From DATGEP01 sp035310125 (GTDB taxonomy: Bacteria; Chloroflexota; Ktedonobacteria; Ktedonobacterales; JADMIN01): a DNA stretch of 16,765 nucleotides. Both the position numbers and the translations under genes were made by a program. Positions 6,860 through 12,882 of the stretch are shown here, piece by piece (within the stretch, counting starts at the first letter, position 1; every line of letters starts with the position of its first letter). Under the pieces are notes generated by a model. The model searched no databases. It saw only the letters and a list, made by a program, of their open reading frames with translations, and was not told where the DNA came from. The stretch lies in assembly GCA_035310125.1 (NCBI GenBank), contig DATGEP010000261.1:1-16765 (forward strand), given 5' to 3'.

Positions 6860-7495
6860 GATCCAAGCTCCTTTGCGTATCGGAAAGAAACGTCGCACCG
6901 TCTGGAACCTTCGCGCAAGATACGGGCCACCTCGTCCACCGAACCTGCCATGCCGCGTCGCCCTAGTGCGTTTCAGCAGTGGCGCATGCCCCGATGTCGG
7001 GAACACAACCACTCTACGACCATACATTCACCTGATCTGCACGTCCTCAAGCTAATCTATAACGTGTGGAGGAATATCTATGGCCTGACCGTATCATTCG
7101 GGCAGGCTATGACCACATGATAAACGGCGTGCCAGGTCCGCGATGATGCTACCAATCATGGCACGCTTGGGGGCATCTTGCCGTTTAAGGGAGGGGAGGG
7201 CATGTCATGCTCATTCCCAGCAGAAGCTCTCGTGGCACGCGCACCGGGAGTCGTCTGAGTCGTGGCGAGATGCGACCATGAGGCAGGTGAAGGGAGGTGG
7301 CGGTAGCTGGCAAACAGATGCCAGGCGATACATCTCGAGGCCCAGCGCAAATTCCTCAGTAGCATATACGACTCTACATGGTGCGTTTACCTCGGTCCAA
7401 TGGTGAGCCGGGGGTGATTACGCAGCGCAGCGCCGGAAACTGGCAGCCAGGTCTGGGCGCGTACACCTGCGTATCTCGAGAGGAGAGCAACCTCG
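6860..7495. other. Intergenic region between DUF2795 gene and secreted protein 1
   Basis: No recognisable gene. Seen here: a promoter-like pair CTGACC (7085-7090), 17 bp, TATGAC (7108-7113) on the plus strand; a purine-rich AAGGGAGG (7187-7194) before ATG 7202, which opens an 18-codon frame, with a second ATG at 7207 opening a 24-codon basic frame; and a 15-bp match (7248-7262) to 2414-2428. The region may be a long 5' leader for the secreted protein at 7496 or may carry an unrecognised small RNA or peptide. Confidence 0.4.
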
Positions 7496-9085
7496 ATGTT
7501 CAGTCCACGGAAGTGGCTACTGCGTGCAGCCGTAGTCCTCCTTGGTGCGGGGATGCTAGCAGCAATCCCCTTCATGGCCTCAACGGCGCGTGCCAACGTG
7601 GCGGGCGGTGTGAATACCAGCGTTCTGACTCCCAGCCTGTGCCTGAATGGGTCGCAAGTCAACTGCAACAACTACGGGTCGAAGGCCGATGTCTACCTCA
7701 GCGGCAATCCCTCGCAGCTGACCCAGGGCACCTACTTTTATGCCGTGGTTGATCCAGGCGGTCAGCCGAACCCTAACGACGGCGCGGCCAAGAATCTGTC
7801 CTTCACATGCGACGCCTATACCAATCGCGAATATACTGTGGATGCAACCGGGAAGATCAGCCCGGTGCTGCCGACCACCCATAACTCCCAGGTCGTGAAG
7901 GTCAAAGGCGCTGGTGGGTTCACGAATACCTTCATCCAGGTGGGTGACCCGACCAATAACTGCTTCTTCGCGAACACCGCCAACCCCGGCGGCGTGTACA
8001 TCCTGGCAGTCTGCCTGATCAACCCAGCGACATACAACCCAACAACGAACCCGGTGGATCCGCGCAGCTGCAAGTACGACGCCTTTAAGGTGAAGCAAAC
8101 CTCCACGACATTGTCGTTCGTGCTGAGTGGAACCAAGTTCCTGGATGCCGACAAAGATGGTCAGGTCAACTCCTCGATCACCGAGCCGGGCCTACAGGGC
8201 TGGACCATCACGGTAACGGACGCGTCCAATACGATAAACCTTACAGCAGTGACTGACGCGAACGGAAACTGGAGCGTCAGTGGCGATCTCCCGACGGGCG
8301 TCACGTCGGATACCTTGAGTGTCTGCGAAGTGATGCAAAGCGGCTGGACTCAGACGGGGCCAGTCAACACGAGCTCGGTCACGCCGATGGGCGCGGCCAC
8401 GCTCCTTTCCACTTCGACGGCACCGAGTGGGAACTGCTACCAGGTGACGATTTCTAACACCGGTAACAGCGCGGTCACGGGTCTCGACTTCTTCAACACT
8501 GAGACCACCCCGCCGTCCTGCTCGTTGGTAGCATCCGGCACCAACTCCAGCGGTCAGGCGTTCATTCAGGTGGTCGTCCAGGACAGCCAGAGTGGCTTGC
8601 AGAGCGTCCAGGTGACGGAGCTCATCAACGCCACGGCGACATGGGACAGCAGCACCCCGCTGAGTCTGAATAGTTTTGCACCACTGACTCCTGGCGACAC
8701 GAACAGCCACACCGTGGTTGCGACGAAGAGTGACCAGACACTCGGTGCAAACCTGGGCTTGCAGGTCATTGACCGCGCGGGCAATGTGACGAACTGCGAT
8801 CCAGTGCAGGTAGCCGCAATCCGCACGGCTGGCCAGCCAGTGACGCAGAACATCGCCGGTGTGACGCAGAGCGAGTACATCCTACACGTCTTCAACGGCG
8901 CCCCTGGCGTGACCAATGTCACCATCACCGTCAATGGCCAGACCTTCCAGCTGAATGGTTTGAGCAGTGGCCAGCAGGTGACGATCAATGTCGCGTCTGC
9001 TTTGCAGGCGGGCACCAACCACGTAACAGTGACCACCAGTGGCCAGCCGGGTGGCTCCGCCAGTGTCCTGTTCGGCAACATCTAG
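7496..9085 (+). CDS. Secreted protein 1 with SdrD-B-like and Ig-like domains
   Basis: This 529-residue exported protein has a Sec signal peptide (KWLLR, then a hydrophobic core, probable cleavage near STARA-N at 33-34). Residues about 35-205 form a unique cysteine-containing domain (Cys49, 57, 105, 156, 173, 192). Residues about 205-335 match the SdrD B-like / prealbumin-like fold of Gram-positive surface proteins (GTKFLDADKDGQVN, EPGLQGWTITVTD, TDANGNWSVSGDLPTG). Residues about 338-440 form an Ig-like domain ending DRAGNVTNCDPV, related to one in the protein at 12883-14223. A further beta-rich domain (about 458-529) closes the protein. There is no LPXTG motif or C-terminal anchor, so it is either released or held by other means. 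The start has AGGAGAG (7481-7487) eight nt upstream. It directly precedes the RiPP-like module, but a functional link is inference. Confidence 0.85.
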   Translation: MFSPRKWLLRAAVVLLGAGMLAAIPFMASTARANVAGGVNTSVLTPSLCLNGSQVNCNNYGSKADVYLSGNPSQLTQGTYFYAVVDPGGQPNPNDGAAKNLSFTCDAYTNREYTVDATGKISPVLPTTHNSQVVKVKGAGGFTNTFIQVGDPTNNCFFANTANPGGVYILAVCLINPATYNPTTNPVDPRSCKYDAFKVKQTSTTLSFVLSGTKFLDADKDGQVNSSITEPGLQGWTITVTDASNTINLTAVTDANGNWSVSGDLPTGVTSDTLSVCEVMQSGWTQTGPVNTSSVTPMGAATLLSTSTAPSGNCYQVTISNTGNSAVTGLDFFNTETTPPSCSLVASGTNSSGQAFIQVVVQDSQSGLQSVQVTELINATATWDSSTPLSLNSFAPLTPGDTNSHTVVATKSDQTLGANLGLQVIDRAGNVTNCDPVQVAAIRTAGQPVTQNIAGVTQSEYILHVFNGAPGVTNVTITVNGQTFQLNGLSSGQQVTINVASALQAGTNHVTVTTSGQPGGSASVLFGNI

Positions 9086-9090
9086 CGCAA

Positions 9091-9120
9091 CCGGACGCCG
9101 CCGTCAAAAGCGGCGCCCGG
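9091..9120 (+). terminator. GC-rich stem-loop after secreted protein 1
   Basis: Five nt after the stop codon, CCGGACGCCGC (9091-9101) and GCGGCGCCCGG (9110-9120) can form an 11-bp stem with one A-C mismatch and an 8-nt loop. It is stable, but no T-tract follows, so it may be a weak terminator, an mRNA-stabilising hairpin or an attenuator before the downstream module. Confidence 0.5.
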
Positions 9121-9148
9121 ATCACTTGGGGAGGCCGGTACGCGTTCC

Positions 9149-9198
9149 CTGCTAGCACACGGATGGCTTGCCATGATATCCTACTAGCAGGCTTGCCA
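9149..9198 (+). repeat. Nested inverted and direct repeats upstream of the leader-peptide ORF
   Basis: An outer inverted repeat CTGCTAG (9149-9155) / CTAGCAG (9184-9190) encloses an inner palindrome ATGGC-TT-GCCAT (9163-9174). GGCTTGCCA is also directly repeated at 9165-9173 and 9190-9198, 25 bp apart. This sits 40-90 nt before the ATG at 9238, where operator or leader-RNA structure would act. The binding partner is unknown. Confidence 0.4.
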
Positions 9199-9237
9199 GC
9201 TTCTCTTCGGCATCTCTGCGGAAAGGAGGAAGCGCCC

Positions 9238-9318
9238 ATGACTATTAAACGATCATACCGCACACCACGCCTGCGCCGGCTCGGCCTGCTCCGCCTGCGC
9301 ACTCGCTTCAGCTTCTAG
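9238..9318 (+). CDS. Lasso-type leader peptide with almost no core (candidate RiPP precursor)
   Basis: A 26-codon ORF encodes an arginine-rich peptide containing YRTPRLRRLGLLRLRT (7-22). This fits the lasso leader signature YxxPxLxxxGxxxxxT at every fixed position: Tyr7, Pro10, Leu12, Gly16, Thr22. In lasso precursors YxxP is bound by the recognition element and Thr is the penultimate leader residue. Here cleavage after Arg23 would leave only Phe-Ser-Phe. Two in-frame stops (TAG TGA, 9316-9321) end it. The ribosome binding site is near ideal: AAAGGAGG (9222-9229), eight nt before ATG. A stem-loop and then the PqqD and B2 genes follow, as expected for a precursor. It could be a truncated precursor, a leader-only regulatory peptide, or a minimal three-residue core. 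Product and activity are inferred, not shown. Confidence 0.62.
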   Translation: MTIKRSYRTPRLRRLGLLRLRTRFSF

Positions 9319-9331
9319 TGACGCACGTGGT

Positions 9332-9378
9332 CTGGCAGAAGGCATTAAGGCGAACATGCCTTGAGACCTTTCTGCCAG
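9332..9378 (+). promoter_or_regulatory. Two-tier stem-loop between leader peptide and PqqD gene
   Basis: CTGGCAGA (9332-9339) pairs with TCTGCCAG (9371-9378), extended by AGG/CCT with a bulged T. Inside, AAGGC (9347-9351) pairs with GCCTT (9358-9362) around the loop GAACAT. There is no T-tract. A hairpin between a RiPP precursor and its enzymes commonly allows partial read-through so that precursor RNA exceeds enzyme RNA; that role is inferred here. Confidence 0.55.
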
Positions 9379-9424
9379 GTCCACTGGTCAGGCAGGCGAA
9401 CAGGCGGAAAGAGGCAAGTGAGAG

Positions 9425-9700
9425 ATGATTGGATCGGAGACCCGCCCACAACACGGGAAGCACGTCGTGGTAAAACAGGGCAAGAACGAGCTCATGCTGC
9501 TCAACTCACGCACGGGCCATTACTACACACTTGATGATGTCGGTATCACTATTTGGAACCTCTGCGACGGCACGCGGACGGTCTCGGAAATCGTCGCAGC
9601 CGTCATTCAGGAATACGATGCGCCTGCCGCAACTGTCGAGGCCGATGTACTTGAGCTTCTAAAGGATCTGGCTGATGAGCAGCTGGTATACGCGGATTGA
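9425..9700 (+). CDS. PqqD-family RiPP recognition protein (lasso B1-like)
   Basis: This 91-residue protein is a stand-alone PqqD-like RiPP recognition element, a small winged-helix domain that binds leader peptides and delivers them to modifying enzymes. The family pattern is clear: VVVKQGKNELMLLNSRTGHY (14-33), then YTLDDVGITIWNLCDGTRTV (34-53) and the helical C-terminal half with EADVLELLKDLADEQLVYAD. Length is normal. AAAGAGG lies about ten nt before the ATG. It follows the leader-like ORF and overlaps the B2 protease start by 26 nt, the B1-B2 order of split lasso systems. Its probable ligand is the YxxP peptide at 9238-9318. Confidence 0.93.
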   Translation: MIGSETRPQHGKHVVVKQGKNELMLLNSRTGHYYTLDDVGITIWNLCDGTRTVSEIVAAVIQEYDAPAATVEADVLELLKDLADEQLVYAD

Positions 9701-10214
9701 AAGGCGACTGGCAGTCGTACGGCTGATGTGGAGCAGCGGTGATGCGCTGCTCGCCGCGCGTGTCTTCTGCTTCGCGGTTAGCGCGCCTCTGCTGGCTCGA
9801 CTTCCCCTGACGCGTGTAGAGCGCTTGCTTGAGCCACGTCGCACTCCTCGCGGCGCTCACCCCGCACCCGCGGCACAAGTGAGACATATCAGCGAGGTTG
9901 TGCTTGCCGTGCTGAGCGCTGGCAGGCCATTGGTGCGCAAAGGATGCCTGGTGCGCGGGCTGACACTTTATTACTTCCTGCGGCGAGCGGACGCCGGCAT
10001 ACACCTGAGTTTCGGCCTCGGAAGCGCCGCAACGGATGACGACGTATTCGGCGATGGATTTGACGGTCACTGCTGGTTGGTCAAGGACGGCGAGCCGTTT
10101 CTGGAAACCCGCGATCCCCGGCCACTCTACACCGAAATGTATGCGTTCCCCTCCGCGCCTCGCTCGCTGGCACCTTCGAGCCTTCGCCTGGGAGAGGAGC
10201 TATTCAGGTCATGA
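9675..10214 (+). CDS. Lasso peptide biosynthesis B2 protein (transglutaminase-like leader protease)
   Basis: This 179-residue protein belongs to the Transglut_core3 / lasso B2 family of cysteine proteases that remove leader peptides. Cys91 in RKGCLVRGLTLYYFLRR and His132 in DGHCWLVKDG are the catalytic candidates. The third position, 12 residues after His, is Glu144 (PFLE); McjB has Asp at this spacing as I recall. The N-terminal half is the usual poorly conserved helical region with a hydrophobic stretch (about 24-42). The start overlaps pqqD by 26 nt and has AAAGGA (9661-9666) eight nt upstream. The stop overlaps the kinase start by ATGA, so translation is coupled. In this context it should cleave the peptide bound by PqqD. 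Confidence 0.88.
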   Translation: MSSWYTRIERRLAVVRLMWSSGDALLAARVFCFAVSAPLLARLPLTRVERLLEPRRTPRGAHPAPAAQVRHISEVVLAVLSAGRPLVRKGCLVRGLTLYYFLRRADAGIHLSFGLGSAATDDDVFGDGFDGHCWLVKDGEPFLETRDPRPLYTEMYAFPSAPRSLAPSSLRLGEELFRS

Positions 10215-11194
10215 ATACACCAGCAGATGCGCGCACCTATGATTTTCACGGCCTGGGCCTCCATGTCTCCGCCGACCCACTAGTGGCTGAGGCCGTGCAT
10301 GCAAGATTCGCGCAGTTGGCCCGGATTCGCCAGACTCCGGCTGACCTGATCTTCCAGCTCGTTTGTGTGCCGGATACCGAGCAGCGCCGCTTTGCCCAGC
10401 CGGAGGAAACGGCACGGCCAATCTATGAATCAACGATGGGCGAGGTGCTGTATGCTGACGACACAGATATGCTCTACATCACCTGTCCAGACGCGGGACG
10501 TGCCATGTGCGCCCCGGCATCCGGGCATACCCACGTCTCTATCCTCCAGTCTCAGGCGGGACGGCGCCAATGGCTGATCTCGCATCCCATGCTCACACTC
10601 CCACTCATCGAGACATTGAAGCGCCACGGACTCTACAGTGTGCATGCGGCCGGGCTTGCCAGCAACGGCAAAGGGCTGATTCTCGCCGGTACCACTGGCG
10701 CGGGCAAATCCACTCTGACGCTTGCTCTCCTGCGCGGCGGCTTCGACTTCCTCGGCGATGATATGCTCTTCCTCAAACGTAACGAGGACGGCCTGCGCAT
10801 GCTCGCATTCCCGGACGAGATAGACATCACCGACGAGACGGCGGCGTTCTTCCCTGAGTTGGGCAACCTCCGCGAGATGCCCAAAAGCCAGGGATGGCCC
10901 AAGCACCAGGTGCCCGCTACCCGGCACTTTGACGTGAAAACCGTGTGGGCATGCCGTCCGGCGGCAATCGTGTTCCCGCGAGTCGCCGGTACGGCCCAAA
11001 GCGTCCTAACGCCGATAGATTCTGACGAGGCGCTGATGGAGCTGGCCCCCAACGTATTGCTGACGACGACGACGGAATCGCAGGCCCACCTGGACGCGCT
11101 GGCTGAGCTTGTTGAGACCTGCCAGTGCTACCGGCTAGAGACCGGACTGGATCTGACTAATCTCCCTACCATCCTGGGCAGTTTGCTAAGGTAG
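10211..11194 (+). CDS. HprK-related kinase (HPr kinase / PEPCK fold), module 1
   Basis: This 327-residue protein resembles the C-terminal P-loop domain of HPr kinase/phosphorylase. The Walker A motif GTTGAGKST is at 160-168, preceded by LYSVHAAGL (141-149, His145) and followed by LGDDMLFL (181-188, Asp183-Asp184) and AAFFPELG (211-218). The N-terminal 130 residues, beginning YDFHGLGLHVS, are specific to the HprK-related group rather than true HPr kinase. Related enzymes in lasso clusters (as in paeninodin) phosphorylate a serine of the peptide, so a Ser in the leader-like peptide or another protein is a possible substrate; this is inference. It overlaps the B2 stop by 4 nt and is followed by the nucleotidyltransferase after 7 nt. 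Confidence 0.88.
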   Translation: MNTPADARTYDFHGLGLHVSADPLVAEAVHARFAQLARIRQTPADLIFQLVCVPDTEQRRFAQPEETARPIYESTMGEVLYADDTDMLYITCPDAGRAMCAPASGHTHVSILQSQAGRRQWLISHPMLTLPLIETLKRHGLYSVHAAGLASNGKGLILAGTTGAGKSTLTLALLRGGFDFLGDDMLFLKRNEDGLRMLAFPDEIDITDETAAFFPELGNLREMPKSQGWPKHQVPATRHFDVKTVWACRPAAIVFPRVAGTAQSVLTPIDSDEALMELAPNVLLTTTTESQAHLDALAELVETCQCYRLETGLDLTNLPTILGSLLR

Positions 11195-11201
11195 GCCAAA
11201 C

Positions 11202-12272
11202 ATGAAGGCTCAGACATTCCTCGTCGCTGCCATGCAACAGGGCGCTGGCACGCGCAGTGGTCCATTACCCACAGTAGATTCTCCGCGCGACTGGCCGGCT
11301 GTCGTGGATCTGGCGGTGCAACATCGGATCGCGCCGCTAGTATATCAGGCCCTGGCGGGTGCGCCCGAAGGAACTGTGCCAGAATACGTCGTAACGCAGC
11401 TAGACGAGCGCATGCGCTGGAGTGAGGGCGCCCGCATGCTCTGCGAGCACCGGCTGCTGGAGCTGCTGGAGCTGCTCTCGTTACACGACATCGAAGCGCT
11501 GGTCCTGAAGGGAGCTGGGCTGGCGCATACGCTCTATCCCGTTCCAGAGCTGCGCCCGTACCACGATCTGGACATCGTCTGTCGAATAACCGATCATCCC
11601 AGGCTTTACCAGGTTTTGCTGAATGCCGGATATCAGCGAGAAGAGGAGAGCGAGCAGGCGCAAGTCGAAGGACAGACTATCCCTGTGCATACATTCATGG
11701 ATCCATCCGGATGCCTGGAGATCGAGGTGCATGCCGATGTCTTGCAGCTCGGACTGCGCAATCGGCACTTCGACGAATACTGGCGCGAGGCGCGTACATT
11801 GACGTGCGAATCGCTCCGGATGCGCGTGCTGGCTCCCGCGCACCAGATACTGCATCTGGCATCTCACGCGCACGCCCACTGCTACAGCAGGCTGCTCTGG
11901 CTCAACGACCTTGACCTCTTCATTCGTCGCTACGGCGATGAGCTTGACTGGCAGTACGTCACCTATCTGGCGCGGGACGAAGGCATGGGCGTGATCCTGC
12001 GTCACGCGCTGCGGGTCGTCCATGTGGTGCTAGGCACGCCACTGCCGGAACTGCCAGCACCCACCACGGCAGAGCGAATTATGGGAGCCTGCTACCGCAT
12101 GCTCTGGCCACAAGCCGCGGTCACCCGGCTGGAGCGCAGGGAACACCTCCGCCTGCTGCGCTTCCGTCCCGAGACAGGTGATCTCCGCGAGACACTCTAC
12201 GGGTTCTTCCTGCTCGGTCGCAGAAGCGAGAAGTGGCGGATCTTGCGACGTCATTGGCAACTTGGGTGGTGA
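11202..12272 (+). CDS. Nucleotidyltransferase family protein (NTP_transf_5 type), module 1
   Basis: This 356-residue protein matches the nucleotidyltransferase family that accompanies PqqD/HprK-related modules and some lasso clusters. The core EALVLKGAGLAHTLYPVPEL (98-117) is followed by the metal-binding HDLDIV (121-126; Asp122 and Asp124) and IEVHADVLQLG (174-184). A histidine-rich helix HQILHLASHAHAH (214-226) and LLWLNDLDLFIRR (231-243) follow, as in the family. It should transfer a nucleotidyl group to an unknown acceptor, perhaps the phosphorylated product of the preceding kinase. AAGG lies about ten nt upstream of the ATG. It ends the plus-strand module; a 610-bp non-coding region follows. 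Confidence 0.9.
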   Translation: MKAQTFLVAAMQQGAGTRSGPLPTVDSPRDWPAVVDLAVQHRIAPLVYQALAGAPEGTVPEYVVTQLDERMRWSEGARMLCEHRLLELLELLSLHDIEALVLKGAGLAHTLYPVPELRPYHDLDIVCRITDHPRLYQVLLNAGYQREEESEQAQVEGQTIPVHTFMDPSGCLEIEVHADVLQLGLRNRHFDEYWREARTLTCESLRMRVLAPAHQILHLASHAHAHCYSRLLWLNDLDLFIRRYGDELDWQYVTYLARDEGMGVILRHALRVVHVVLGTPLPELPAPTTAERIMGACYRMLWPQAAVTRLERREHLRLLRFRPETGDLRETLYGFFLLGRRSEKWRILRRHWQLGW

Positions 12273-12320
12273 TCGCCTACGGCCAGCGCATCTGCCTTCC
12301 GCGAAGCTGCTCTCCACCAA

Positions 12321-12350
12321 ATGACAATATGCGCTTACTCATAGTATACC
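12321..12350 (+). promoter_or_regulatory. Promoter candidate upstream of secreted protein 2
   Basis: ATGACA (5 of 6 to TTGACA) and TATACC (4 of 6 to TATAAT) are 18 bp apart in the AT-rich part of the region. The start site would be near 12357. The distance to the next recognised gene (about 525 nt) leaves room for an unrecognised RNA or peptide. Confidence 0.35.
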
Positions 12351-12610
12351 AACATAGTTACTGTCACTACATCGTGTGTCGTTTTGTCTTATCGGTCGCA
12401 ACCACATTTTTACCGATCTAACACGCACTGTACGAGGATTCGGGCGTATGAGCTTCTATACTTGTTCGTACAGCCTGATAGTAGCATACGCCGGCGCGAT
12501 AGGCCAACAGAACGCGACATCCGCGCCCGGCACATTGCTAGAGGAATACGGGAAGCGGCTCACTATCGCGCTCTTGAATGGATGAGGACCGCCATCTCGT
12601 TAGCACATGT

Positions 12611-12636
12611 AAAGGAGGCTATACATGTCTCCATGA
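12611..12636 (+). other. Near-perfect ribosome binding site with minimal ORF
   Basis: AAAGGAGG (12611-12618) is followed after six nt by ATG TCT CCA TGA (Met-Ser-Pro-stop). The stop overlaps a second ATG (12633) as ATGA, but that frame looks non-coding. It may be a translated minimal leader ORF, the relic of a lost small gene, or chance. Confidence 0.3.
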
Positions 12637-12882
12637 CGCGCGCATTTGCCACAGGCCGCATAGACATTCTACTCTTACTACCTTGCAAATGCTCGATTGT
12701 TCTCCCAATATCTCAGCCATGTTTCCGCGGGGAATGTGGCTACCGTGCCCCAACTCCCTCTCGGTGGGACATCCTCGGAAACGCTGCCCTCGGCGTCGAG
12801 GGCGCTCGCGCTCTCTACAATGCACGGTTGGCGACGTCGGCGTCGCTAGCCGCACGGTCTCCAATTTGGAGCGGAGGAGAAC

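Larger units (their letters stand above)
12273..12882. other. Intergenic region upstream of secreted protein 2
   Basis: No protein family is recognisable. It is more AT-rich at 12320-12420 than its neighbours. A good promoter candidate is ATGACA (12321-12326), 18 bp, TATACC (12345-12350), which would give a leader of more than 500 nt before the ATG at 12883. An isolated near-perfect ribosome binding site AAAGGAGG (12611-12618) precedes a three-codon ORF (12625-12636). The long open frame across the region runs out of frame into the secreted gene and is judged non-coding. Confidence 0.4.

Noticed and set aside
9299..9366. A frameshifted core for the leader-like peptide
   Set aside because: Skipping one base after the conserved Thr gives ASASSDARGLAEGIKANMP, with acidic residues at core positions 5 and 11 only; skipping two gives a frame with no acid at positions 7-9. 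Neither suits macrolactam formation.
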